From assembly GCF_011947265.1 (NCBI RefSeq), contig NZ_JAATHD010000008.1, forward strand, positions 186,001 through 250,000: a DNA stretch of 64,000 nt. Direction: 5' to 3'. The position numbers and the translations under genes were made by a program. This stretch comes from Paenibacillus sp. HB172176. Lineage in GTDB: Bacteria; Bacillota; Bacilli; Paenibacillales; Paenibacillaceae. This document shows, piece by piece, positions 1 to 7,977 of the stretch. Within the stretch, counting starts at the first letter, position 1; every line of letters begins with the position of its first letter. Under the pieces are notes generated by a model, which made no database searches, had not been told where the DNA came from, and saw only the letters and a list, made by a program, of their open reading frames with translations.

Positions 1-1137
1 TTCCAGGGATTCAAGGCCCTTGTCGGAGAAATAATCGAAGGTAATGTAGCGGAATGCCATCTCCTGCTCATCCTTCGACGCGTTCGGGTTAATGACGAGA
101 TAATCGCCGCCCAGCACGCCGGTATGCTTGCCTCCCTTATCCCCTGCCGGCATCGGATAAGTCAGCACATCCTCCGGATGCATGCCGCCTTGGTTCAGCG
201 CTTGCTCCAGCACGCCTTCGGCTCCGGCGATAACCATCGCCGTGCGGCCCTGCGCGAACGCTCCTACCGCATCTCCCCAGCCTAAGGCCCAATCCTGAGG
301 GATTGCGTTCGCCTCCCATCTCAGCTTGTTATAGAAGTCCAGCGCCCGAAGTCCCGCTTCGGATTGGAAGGCTGCTTGCACCTTCCCGCCTTCAATGGTC
401 TGGATGTCTCCGCCCGCCTCGAACAGGAAGTTGGTCCAGTTCCAGCCAGCCTCGTTCCCTTTGCCCATCGGCGCAATGCCGGAAATGCCCTTCGATGGAT
501 CCGCGGCTGCCTTCGCCGTCTGATACATATCCTCCCATGTCCAATCATAATCGGGTACGGCAATGGCTTTGTCGTCCAGCATCTTCTTGTTCACAACCGT
601 GGTTACCACGTACCCCTTCTGGGAAACTCCGAACACCTTGCCATCTATATTGAACTGAGATTGAAGCAAGGGATTGATCTGATCCTTGTACTCGTAATTG
701 TTCCAAAGCTCGGTAATATCCGCCGCCCAGCCGCGCTCGACCAGAAACTTCGCTTCCGTCGCCCAGGTGTTGAAGAAGGTAGGCGCTTCATTGGCCGCCA
801 TCTTGATTCCGATCTCGCTCGGATTGTAATGCCAATCGCTCTTCACGATTTCAACATTGGGATACACCTCGTTAAACCTGCGAATCTTGTCATCCTCCAG
901 CTTGCGGTTCTCCACTTGATCCGGAAGCGGATAATAAATGCTGATTGTGATCTTCTTGTCCCTGATGTCGACTTCCTTCCCCGCGTCCGTCGCTTTATTC
1001 CCGCTGCCGTTTGCCGAACCCGAATCCGTCGGCTCGTTCGTCGCCTCCCCGTTGCCGTTATTTCCGCTGCTGCATGCAGCCAGAATCGAAATCATCAGCG
1101 TGATACATAAGAGCGCGATTGCTTTTTTGTTCCCCAT
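1..1137 (-). CDS. Extracellular sugar-binding lipoprotein of an ABC importer (partial, C-terminus off window)
   Basis: Family 1 extracellular solute-binding protein that captures a sugar or oligosaccharide outside the membrane for the permeases encoded just upstream. The visible 379 codons begin MGNKKAIALL, with a hydrophobic signal and a lipobox LAAC placing the lipidated cysteine at residue 22. A Ser/Gly/Asn/Thr-rich tether follows, then a binding-protein fold (ITISIYYPLP near residue 65; FFNTWATEAKFLVERGW; GRTAMVIAGAEG). The frame is still open at base 1, so the 3' end is missing. It is the last visible gene of a kinase-regulator-permease-permease-binding protein series. The substrate cannot be named from sequence alone. 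Confidence 0.93.
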   Translation of the reverse strand, partial: MGNKKAIALLCITLMISILAACSSGNNGNGEATNEPTDSGSANGSGNKATDAGKEVDIRDKKITISIYYPLPDQVENRKLEDDKIRRFNEVYPNVEIVKSDWHYNPSEIGIKMAANEAPTFFNTWATEAKFLVERGWAADITELWNNYEYKDQINPLLQSQFNIDGKVFGVSQKGYVVTTVVNKKMLDDKAIAVPDYDWTWEDMYQTAKAAADPSKGISGIAPMGKGNEAGWNWTNFLFEAGGDIQTIEGGKVQAAFQSEAGLRALDFYNKLRWEANAIPQDWALGWGDAVGAFAQGRTAMVIAGAEGVLEQALNQGGMHPEDVLTYPMPAGDKGGKHTGVLGGDYLVINPNASKDEQEMAFRYITFDYFSDKGLESLE

Positions 1138-1244
1138 CGCCATTCCCCTTCTCCCATAATTTAACTTGCATCCCCATCATAATGGAGTCGCTCTCTTCTA
1201 ACGAGGTGCGTTCCTATGAGGATCATGTGCGGAATTACGCTCCC

Positions 1245-2117
1245 CTATCCCTTTACGCCGCCGAGATGAAGCCCCCTCATAATGAATTTCTGGAAGAGCA
1301 GGAACACCGCAATCGGCGGAAGCATGACCATGCTGAGAATGGCAAAGCGAATGTTCAGATCAAGCATCTTCGCGCTAATGACATACTTGTAGATGGCTGT
1401 AGCGAGCGGATACTTATTATCATGATGCATCACAAGCGAAGGCCAGAACCAATCGTTCCAGGCCGTGGAGAATACGAATATCGCCAGGGTTGCGAAGATA
1501 GGGATTGACAAGGGAATAGCGATGCGCGCAAAACAATTCCAATCGGACGCCCCATCGATTCTCGCCGCTTCGATCATCTCGCCATGAATGCCGTCGAAGA
1601 AGTTTTTCAGAAGCAGAAGGAAGAAGGCGCTGGCCCCCGCGGGCAGCCAGAAGGCGGCGAAGGTATTAAGCAGACCCAAATCCCGCAAATTAAGAAAGTT
1701 CGGAATAATATACGTGCTCGGCGGAATAAACAGCGTGATCATAAAAAAGAAATAGATGCTTTTCCGGTAAGGAACCTTTAGCTTGGACAGACTGAATGCC
1801 GCCATGCCGAGCACCGCCACCGTCACAAGCATGTTGCCGCCGAAGATGAACAACGTATTTCTCAGAAACAAAGGCAAATCAATATAAGACCAGCCCTTGC
1901 CAAAATTATCGAGATGCCATTCTCGCGGAAGAAGATGCGGCGGGAAGGCGTTAACCTCCGTATTCGCCTTGAAGCCGTTGAACAAAGCGCTTAGTATCGG
2001 ATAGATCATGGACAAAGCCATGACGGCGACCAGAACGCAAACCAAGCCTATGGGGATCCAGTTACCCCGCTTCTTGTAATCGTAGCTGGAGAGAATGCCT
2101 CGGTCCAGACTTTTCAT
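1245..2117 (-). CDS. Carbohydrate ABC transporter permease, MalG type
   Basis: Inner-membrane subunit of a sugar importer (290 aa). About six hydrophobic segments are visible (first near residues 21-43). The cytoplasmic EAA loop, EAARIDGASDW near residues 183-193, is the docking site for the ATPase. The C-terminus KFIMRGLHLGGVKG is typical of the MalG branch. The start is ATG with AAGGGGG eight bases upstream, and the first four bases overlap the stop of the partner permease (ATGA), indicating translational coupling. No ATPase gene is in the window; such importers often share a multitask MsmX-type ATPase encoded elsewhere. Confidence 0.94.
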   Translation of the reverse strand: MKSLDRGILSSYDYKKRGNWIPIGLVCVLVAVMALSMIYPILSALFNGFKANTEVNAFPPHLLPREWHLDNFGKGWSYIDLPLFLRNTLFIFGGNMLVTVAVLGMAAFSLSKLKVPYRKSIYFFFMITLFIPPSTYIIPNFLNLRDLGLLNTFAAFWLPAGASAFFLLLLKNFFDGIHGEMIEAARIDGASDWNCFARIAIPLSIPIFATLAIFVFSTAWNDWFWPSLVMHHDNKYPLATAIYKYVISAKMLDLNIRFAILSMVMLPPIAVFLLFQKFIMRGLHLGGVKG

Positions 2118-3037
2118 TGCGCGTTCCCCCTTCTATTGCTCAGCTTGAACTGCAATACCGCCATTCCGCCGAGCACGAGAAACATGAGCACGCCCAGTGC
2201 GGAGGCGGCGCCGTAATCCTGACGGGTAAAGGCGTATTTGACGATAAGGAGGGAATAGGTCAGCGTCGCTTTGTTCGGCCCTCCATCAAGCAGCGCAAGC
2301 TGGGATTGGAAGCCCTGCGAGGTCGCGATCAGCTGAAGCACGAGCAGAAGCAGCATTAAGCCTCGAATCGAAGGCAGCGTAATATGCCATATTCTTTGCA
2401 GAATGCCCGCTCCGTCAATCTCCGCCGCTTCATACCAGTCCCGCGGAATGCTAAGAATCGCGGCCAGATAAATAAGCATGCCCGAGCCGAACTGCTGCCA
2501 GGTTTCCATGATCACGAGCGAGATCATCGACCATGCCCGGTCGGTCAAGAAGGCGATCCCGTCATGTCCCGATCGGGTAATCAAGCCGTTAATCGGTCCT
2601 ACGGGATCATAGAACCATCGCCACAGTCCGTAGAGCACGACAACCGGCACCACGTTGGGCAAGTAGGCCGCGACGCGCGCGATACCCTGAAATCGGCGCA
2701 GCTCCGCAATCGAGATCGCGAACAGGATGGGAATCCAGAAGCCGATCGCCAGACAGAGCATCATATAATAGAGGGTATTCTTAATTGCGATTCCCACATC
2801 GGGATCGTCAAGAATCAGCTTGTAATTGTCCAGCCCGACGAAGCTGTTGCCTTTCACGAAGTCGATTTCATAGAAGCTGTAGATCATTCCTTTCACGATC
2901 GGCACCCACAAAAACAGCAGAAATAGAATAAAGGCGGGCAACAGGAACGCATAACCTCCCGCATGCTTCCGCCATTTCGGCCCTCCCGGCCTCCCCTTTG
3001 CTTCGAGCGGCTCGCTTCTCCTAGCTTGTAGCTTCAT
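2114..3037 (-). CDS. Carbohydrate ABC transporter permease, MalF/UgpA type
   Basis: Partner membrane subunit of the same importer (307 aa from the chosen start MKLQARRSEP). An upstream in-frame start at 3076 exists, but AGGGAGAAG lies directly before the ATG at 3037. Six hydrophobic segments are visible, the first being YAFLLPAFILFLLFLWVPIV, and the EAA loop reads EAAEIDGAGILQRI. It ends in an ATGA overlap with the second permease. A gap of 108 bases separates it from the response regulator upstream; I see no terminator there, so read-through from the two-component genes is likely. Confidence 0.93.
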   Translation of the reverse strand: MKLQARRSEPLEAKGRPGGPKWRKHAGGYAFLLPAFILFLLFLWVPIVKGMIYSFYEIDFVKGNSFVGLDNYKLILDDPDVGIAIKNTLYYMMLCLAIGFWIPILFAISIAELRRFQGIARVAAYLPNVVPVVVLYGLWRWFYDPVGPINGLITRSGHDGIAFLTDRAWSMISLVIMETWQQFGSGMLIYLAAILSIPRDWYEAAEIDGAGILQRIWHITLPSIRGLMLLLLVLQLIATSQGFQSQLALLDGGPNKATLTYSLLIVKYAFTRQDYGAASALGVLMFLVLGGMAVLQFKLSNRRGNAQ

Positions 3038-3145
3038 TTCTTCTCCCTCTTTCCTGTTTCTATCGCACTCTTTCATTGTAGAAGGGAGCCCCGCTCAAAG
3101 TAATGTGCAGGTTTAAGGCAATGATGGCTATTTCTATTCATTAGT

Positions 3146-4492
3146 CTAAGACCTCGCTTGCGACTGCTTCAGCTCGCTCGGACTCATCCCGAAATATTTT
3201 TTGAAAATTTTGCTGAAATGCTCCGGCGACTCGTACCCCACTCGCTCCGAGATTTCATACCGCCGCAAATCCGTTTGCGTCAGCAGTCGTTTGCTCTCCT
3301 CCATTCGAAGCCGGATGACGTATTCCCACATATTATGGCCCGTCTCCTTCTTGAACAGATAGCTGAGATAGTTCGGACTGACATGATTGCGCAGCGCAAC
3401 CTCATGGAGAGTCAAGCCCTTCTGCGCAAAATGCTCCTCGACAAAGGCTTTGGACTTCTCCACAATCAAGTTATTTTGCGCCGTCAGCTCTTCTTGGGTA
3501 GGTTCATTCGCATTCTCATAGCTGCTCCAGTTGAAGTCGCCGTAATAGAACACATAATGATCCGGATGCCGCTTGTTCCACTGAATCGCTTTCTGCGCTT
3601 GTCTCGCGGCTACCGGAATGAAGGAAGCTCCTTTCAAAATCTGGCTGATGCCGATAACGGAAGACAGCCGCAAAAACTGACCGATATGATGATGAAAGCT
3701 TCTCCCGACCATTTCCAATCGATCGAGCTTCTGGATGCTCTCATCCTGCAAAGCAGCCTCCGTCCAATGGACGATGACAGAGATTGTATGCTCATTCGAA
3801 TAGAAGACCGCTCCGCCGAGCTCCTTCTCCAGCAATTCATTGACAATATTTAGCGCGGCGTATCTCAGCAGCTCGCCGTCCCTCTGCGACAGCTCTCCGT
3901 TCTCCTGCCGCAGTTTGAGTCTGATTTGCAGTACGGCATAATACGGACCTTGCAATGCCGCAGCATACCCTTCTTCCAGTTCGCGAATCAGTCCGGCGCT
4001 GCGCTCGCCGTCCTCCAGAAGCAGGGCTTGCAAGAGCCGATCACGCTCAGGCAGAGGCGATTCCATGCGGAAATGCTGCTCGAAGCCGGCAAGCAGCTCA
4101 TTCTCGGCTGTGCTCGCCTTGCTCATCTTGAGCAGCGCATTGCGCACCGAATCGAGAAACTGCTCCGGATTAAGCGGCTTGATCAAATAATCCTTGGCCC
4201 CGAGCCGAATGGCCGACTGCGCGTATTGAAACGTCTCATGCGCGGATATAATGATGGTCTGCACCCATGGTTTAATCAGCTTGGCTTGATGCATAAGTTC
4301 GATTCCGTTCATGGAGCCCATCCCAATATCGGTCACCAAGAGATCAGTTTCCTGCATGCGCAAATAATCCAGCGCTTCATATCCGCTGTTCGCCGTTGTG
4401 ATCGTATCTAACGCAATGTCGGAGGATGACAGCAGCGCGCTCAAGCCCTCGCAGATGAGCGGCTCGTCATCCGCAATTAGAATTTTGTACAT
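3146..4492 (-). CDS. AraC-type response regulator of a sugar-sensing two-component system (YesN-like)
   Basis: Cytoplasmic DNA-binding response regulator of 448 aa. The receiver domain covers residues 1-120, with acidic pair D8/D9, phospho-acceptor D55 in LLVTDIGM and the conserved lysine in DYLIKPL. A middle linker follows, then a C-terminal double helix-turn-helix AraC domain over the last 100 residues (LTLHEVALRNHVSPNYLSYLFKK and the YESPEHFSKIFKKYFGMSP signature). The start at MYKILIADDE is favoured over an upstream one because the receiver domain begins there; it lies five bases after the stop of the kinase gene. Such pairs usually activate the adjacent sugar importer genes, here 3037-1. 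Confidence 0.94.
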   Translation of the reverse strand: MYKILIADDEPLICEGLSALLSSSDIALDTITTANSGYEALDYLRMQETDLLVTDIGMGSMNGIELMHQAKLIKPWVQTIIISAHETFQYAQSAIRLGAKDYLIKPLNPEQFLDSVRNALLKMSKASTAENELLAGFEQHFRMESPLPERDRLLQALLLEDGERSAGLIRELEEGYAAALQGPYYAVLQIRLKLRQENGELSQRDGELLRYAALNIVNELLEKELGGAVFYSNEHTISVIVHWTEAALQDESIQKLDRLEMVGRSFHHHIGQFLRLSSVIGISQILKGASFIPVAARQAQKAIQWNKRHPDHYVFYYGDFNWSSYENANEPTQEELTAQNNLIVEKSKAFVEEHFAQKGLTLHEVALRNHVSPNYLSYLFKKETGHNMWEYVIRLRMEESKRLLTQTDLRRYEISERVGYESPEHFSKIFKKYFGMSPSELKQSQARS

Positions 4493-4497
4493 TCCCT

Positions 4498-6327
4498 TCA
4501 GCTCCCTTCCTCTTCCCCATCTTCGCGCTGCCATTCCTTCTCATAACGAATGGGAAGCACGATGGAGGCGGCAAGCCCGCCCCCTTCTCTCTTACTGTAA
4601 CGCAGACCGTATTGCAGACCGAAATGCAGCCGAATGCGCTGATGAATATTTCGAATCCCATAGCCCAGTTGATGGTCGCCTTCCTCTGCGTTTAACAATT
4701 TGTCGATCGCGGCAAGATCCACCTCTTTATGTCCGTTATCCTCCACCTTGATCGTTGCCCGCTCTCCTTCCAACTGAACGGAGATGAGAATGAGACCGTC
4801 CTCTCCCATTGCTTTCACGCTGTGTACGATGGCGTTTTCGATCAAGGGCTGAAGCGATATTTTGGGAATCAAGAGCTCAAGCGCTGCTTCAGGCACCTGC
4901 CACTCGATTACGAATTCATACGCGAAACGCTTGAGCTGGAGCGCCACATAAGCTTTGGCATGCTCCAGCTCCTCCTCGAGCGCAATGAGCTCTCTTCCTT
5001 TGCTGAGTCCTATCTTCATGAGCTTCGACAATTCTTTGATCATCTCGGACGATTCCGCGCCGCCCTCCAGCACGCTCTTCCAATAGATGCTCTCAAGGGT
5101 ATTGTAGAGCAGATGCGGATTGATTTGCTGGTACAACAGTTGGAGCTGCGCCTCCTTCTGCTTGATGTCCATCTGATATTTGTAATGAATGAGTCCGTTC
5201 AATCGGCGGGCCATATCGTAGAACGCCGTCATGAGCACGCCCATTTCATCCCGTCTTCTTCTCCCTGGCGTCTCCGGAACCAGCTTGCCCGGCTCATAGC
5301 TTCTGACGAACAGCGACAGCTTCTGCAGCGGCGTCATGAGCGAACGCCAGAAGTAGACCAGAATGACGCAGCCAAGCAGCATATATACAATGGAGATTAG
5401 CTGGATGACCTGTTTGAGCTCGCTCTGCTGCTTGAGAAGCGAACCCATTGGAATCTGATAGATCAGCTTCTGATCGAGCTGTGAATTCGTATTGACAATA
5501 TAGATAGAATCAGCCGTAATAAGGCTGTACGTTCCGCTTGCTCCGTCATTCTCCACCTCCTGCAATCCGCTTGGAAACGGATACATTTCTCCTCCGGCTT
5601 CTTCCTCCGTCGAGCTTAAAATTCGGTTGGAGCTGTCCGTCAGGAACATCTTCCCCTCGGGCAGCGAAACCGCTCGCAGCGATTCCTCGATCTTGATATC
5701 CATCTTTGTGGCGACCAGCACGCCAAGCAGACGATTGCCGCTGCTTACGTCATTAACAGCGCGCATATAAGCAAGCGTGCGAATGGGCGTCAGACCTACA
5801 TTGGCTTCAATAATGTCCATATAGCCCTTGCCTTTCTTGCTGATTGCGCTGTCAAACCATGTCGGCTTATTCTCTTCCGAGAAGAAATAGACGCCGGTCT
5901 GCATGAGCTGCCGCTTCGGCGCGAAGAAATAATAATCCTGCGGATCATAGATATAGAGCGAATAATAGACCGCTTCCCCTCCGTTTAGCGGAATCGAATT
6001 GCTTGCAAGAAGAGCATCCAGATCGTTGTATTTCCGAACCCGCTCGATGACGGAATCATCACCGCTCGGCACGAGCCTCTGTGTAACAGGGTTCTGAATA
6101 ATCGTAGTCGTAATCTTGTTGATTGTATCGATATCGCGATTAATCAACGTATGATTCTGCTTGATAAGCTCGACATAAGCGCTCGTGACATGGTTCTTAA
6201 GCAGCTTCTCCGCCTGGGCGTTGCCGTATGAATATAGCAGCAGCATGGGACTAACCATGACGAGAAACAGCAGAACAAGCTGCTGCTTCATATTGAATCT
6301 CGTAAGCAGATCGAATAATCTTCGCAT
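4498..6327 (-). CDS. Sensor histidine kinase, YesM type (His_kinase/HATPase_c)
   Basis: Membrane sensor of 609 aa that phosphorylates the adjacent AraC-type regulator. The first membrane helix lies near residues 15-34, followed by an extracellular sensing domain of about 250 residues. A second helix (LISIVYMLLGCVILVYFW) leads to a HAMP-like region (LQKLSLFVRSY). The LytS-type kinase box QQINPHLLYNTLESIYW has the phospho-acceptor His near residue 405. The ATPase domain shows an N-box (LIENAIVHS) and a G-box (LGYGIRNIHQR). The RBS GGAGG sits upstream of the ATG at 6327. An intrinsic terminator (6363-6394) lies in its leader, suggesting attenuation or insulation from upstream transcripts. Confidence 0.94.
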   Translation of the reverse strand: MRRLFDLLTRFNMKQQLVLLFLVMVSPMLLLYSYGNAQAEKLLKNHVTSAYVELIKQNHTLINRDIDTINKITTTIIQNPVTQRLVPSGDDSVIERVRKYNDLDALLASNSIPLNGGEAVYYSLYIYDPQDYYFFAPKRQLMQTGVYFFSEENKPTWFDSAISKKGKGYMDIIEANVGLTPIRTLAYMRAVNDVSSGNRLLGVLVATKMDIKIEESLRAVSLPEGKMFLTDSSNRILSSTEEEAGGEMYPFPSGLQEVENDGASGTYSLITADSIYIVNTNSQLDQKLIYQIPMGSLLKQQSELKQVIQLISIVYMLLGCVILVYFWRSLMTPLQKLSLFVRSYEPGKLVPETPGRRRRDEMGVLMTAFYDMARRLNGLIHYKYQMDIKQKEAQLQLLYQQINPHLLYNTLESIYWKSVLEGGAESSEMIKELSKLMKIGLSKGRELIALEEELEHAKAYVALQLKRFAYEFVIEWQVPEAALELLIPKISLQPLIENAIVHSVKAMGEDGLILISVQLEGERATIKVEDNGHKEVDLAAIDKLLNAEEGDHQLGYGIRNIHQRIRLHFGLQYGLRYSKREGGGLAASIVLPIRYEKEWQREDGEEEGS

Positions 6328-6362
6328 TCCTCAGGCACCTCCGGGGTCTACCGATACTATAG

Positions 6363-6394
6363 CAAAAAAACAGCCTTTCGAGTGATGGCTGTTT
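6363..6394 (-). terminator. Intrinsic terminator in the leader of the two-component operon
   Basis: On the minus strand AAACAGCC and GGCTGTTT form an 8-bp stem around an 11-base loop, followed by a run of T. It lies 36 bases before the kinase start at 6327. It is also the first strong minus-strand terminator met by transcripts of the gene ending at 6999, so it may end the EPS operon after crossing xre antisense. On the plus strand the hairpin is followed by a T run after five bases, so it could work weakly in both directions. Confidence 0.7.
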
Positions 6395-6462
6395 CTACGT
6401 TTTTTTGGAATTGACGTCTCTATGCCGGAGTAGAAATGCGCATATTTCTTAAGTCACAGTTC

Positions 6463-6491
6463 GTTATAGAGCCCCCTGCCATAATGCTTAA
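6463..6491 (-). promoter_or_regulatory. Candidate promoter for the two-component/ABC operon
   Basis: Minus strand: TTAAGC (6491-6486), a 17-base spacer, then TATAAC (6468-6463). The -10 matches 5 of 6, the -35 only 3 of 6. Transcripts from here would pass the hairpin at 6394-6363 before the kinase start. This is a motif match only. Confidence 0.3.
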
Positions 6492-6508
6492 TTTATCGTA
6501 TCGAGTGG

Positions 6509-6539
6509 TTGCGCTTTCTACTGGAAATCATGTTATAAT
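6509..6539 (+). promoter_or_regulatory. Promoter of xre with extended -10
   Basis: Perfect TATAAT at 6534-6539 preceded by TGT (extended -10), with a weak TTGCGC at 6509-6514 and a 19-base spacer. It lies 56 bases before the xre start codon. Confidence 0.6.
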
Positions 6540-6541
6540 TA

Positions 6542-6567
6542 GAACAAATTATTAGTTCGGAACTTAT
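6542..6567 (+). promoter_or_regulatory. Inverted-repeat operator candidate at the xre transcription start
   Basis: An inverted repeat ATTAGTTC-G-GAACTTAT (6551-6567, one mismatch in eight) follows the -10 box. A second GAAC at 6542-6545 makes a nested GAAC-N9-GTTC pairing. The position over the probable +1 suits repression, plausibly autorepression by the adjacent XRE protein; that link is inferred from position only. Confidence 0.4.
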
Positions 6568-6594
6568 ATTTTTCACAGAAGGTTGGGAATCGGG

Positions 6595-6987
6595 ATGACT
6601 ACGCAAGCGAAGGAATCGAATGTTTTCGGACCCAGGCTGAAGCAGCTCAGAAAGAAGAGGAAGTTGACGATGCAGGAAGTTGCGGATTATGTCGGCGTTG
6701 CGAAAAGCACTTATGCGGGCTACGAGTCCGGCTATCGCCAGCCGACAATCGAATCGATTCAGATGATTTCCCGGAAGCTGCTCACCTCCTCTGACTATTT
6801 GCTGGGCATTACGGATAATCCGCAGCCCTCGGAAGACATGAATTATAACGCGAAGGAATATTTGAACGCGGAGAAATTGCATTGGGATGGAATTCCCTTG
6901 GAGAAGGACGATCTGGAGCTGATTCGCCATCTGCTTGAACGCGTGCTCCGGGACCGTTCCCTCCCCAAAGATTCTTCCGAACTATAG
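6595..6987 (+). CDS. XRE-family helix-turn-helix transcriptional regulator
   Basis: Small DNA-binding regulator of 130 aa. An HTH_3 domain occupies roughly residues 10-70 (FGPRLKQLRKKRKLTMQEVA, then VGVAKSTYAGYESGYRQP), in the style of phage-type and SinR/ImmR-type repressors. The C-terminal half is acidic and helical and probably mediates dimerisation. The ATG at 6595 is chosen, with AGAAGG 12 bases upstream; a TTG at 6583 is in frame but abuts that RBS. The gene stands alone, convergent with the EPS operon, 11 bases from the stop at 6999 and with no terminator between. Its targets are not evident; its own promoter and the EPS genes are the obvious candidates. Confidence 0.9.
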   Translation: MTTQAKESNVFGPRLKQLRKKRKLTMQEVADYVGVAKSTYAGYESGYRQPTIESIQMISRKLLTSSDYLLGITDNPQPSEDMNYNAKEYLNAEKLHWDGIPLEKDDLELIRHLLERVLRDRSLPKDSSEL

Positions 6988-6998
6988 GTCTTTGCAAG

Positions 6999-7925
6999 CT
7001 ACGAGAATATGATTTGCTGCACTCTTAGCTCTGCTTCCTCGCGCAGCTTCTCTCTCATTTCTTTAAACGTCTGTTGCCATTCCTCGATTTGCTCATCGGG
7101 AACGCCCTCTTTCTTCGCATTTGCAATGATGGAATTGAAGGTGTTCTCGCACGCCGTTTCCGCGCTTCTAAATTCAATCTCCAATTGTCCGGCAATGGCG
7201 CTCATCTTCTCCGTATCCGTGCGATCGACGCCTTTGAAGCTCGTATCCGCTTTTTGAAGCAGCTGCTTCATATCCTGCACGCATCCTGCCTGTGCTTCAA
7301 CGAGCTGCTGCTCGTATTTCGCAACGATATCAACAGACTCATTCCCATTGGCCGATTCTGCAGGGGCTTCTGGTGCGTCGCTCTCCGAAGGCGCTTCGGT
7401 CTCTGTCGGCGTCTTGGTCGGAGCCGGTGTCTGCTCCGGCTCCCGAGATGGATCGGGAGCCGAAGTATGCTGCGGCGTCTTGGTTGGCCCCGCTGTTTCT
7501 TGCGGCGGAGATGCCTCGTCGTCCGGCGTATCCGGCTTCTGCGAAGGAGCAAAGGTAGGGAGCTGAGGGAGTTCGGGCAAATCTTCCCGATCTGTTTCAT
7601 CTCCTGTGCCCGCCCCCGCTTCTTGCTTGTCGCCCGCATCTTGCGATGGAGGAGACAACTGGAAGCCTCCTAAGTTATCAAAGCCGGAGCTTCCGGTATT
7701 GACTGCGCCAGGATTGGACTGATTCGCATCCAGATCCAGCATAATAACCGGCTCGTCTTCCTTATCGCTCGCATAGACGGAGCCATCCCCCCTCCCGTCC
7801 TGCCAATCAAGCGCCACCCATGCCGCGATAAGCAGCACCAATACGGCTGTTAGCGACAAGTAGACGCCATTGAATCGATTCCCGGGTTTCTTTTGCCTTG
7901 AAAAGCTTTGCTTTCTTCGACTCAT
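6999..7925 (-). CDS. Unrecognised single-pass membrane protein with Pro/Thr/Glu-rich stalk
   Basis: I do not recognise the family (308 aa). A basic N-terminus (MSRRKQSFSRQKKPGNRF) precedes one membrane helix near residues 24-42, so the rest should lie outside. Residues about 90-195 form a low-complexity Pro/Thr/Ser/Glu stalk with repeated PTKTP-like units. The last 110 residues are predicted helical with two cysteines (AGCVQDM and TACENTF) that could form a disulphide. It is the last gene of the EPS operon, 52 bases after the preceding unknown secreted protein. The shape suits a wall-spanning stalk holding an extracellular helical domain. Confidence 0.75.
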   Translation of the reverse strand: MSRRKQSFSRQKKPGNRFNGVYLSLTAVLVLLIAAWVALDWQDGRGDGSVYASDKEDEPVIMLDLDANQSNPGAVNTGSSGFDNLGGFQLSPPSQDAGDKQEAGAGTGDETDREDLPELPQLPTFAPSQKPDTPDDEASPPQETAGPTKTPQHTSAPDPSREPEQTPAPTKTPTETEAPSESDAPEAPAESANGNESVDIVAKYEQQLVEAQAGCVQDMKQLLQKADTSFKGVDRTDTEKMSAIAGQLEIEFRSAETACENTFNSIIANAKKEGVPDEQIEEWQQTFKEMREKLREEAELRVQQIIFS

Positions 7926-7977
7926 ACTTTCACACCGCCTCTCGTCGGTAATCGCTGCATATCAGTCTTCGCATGAA

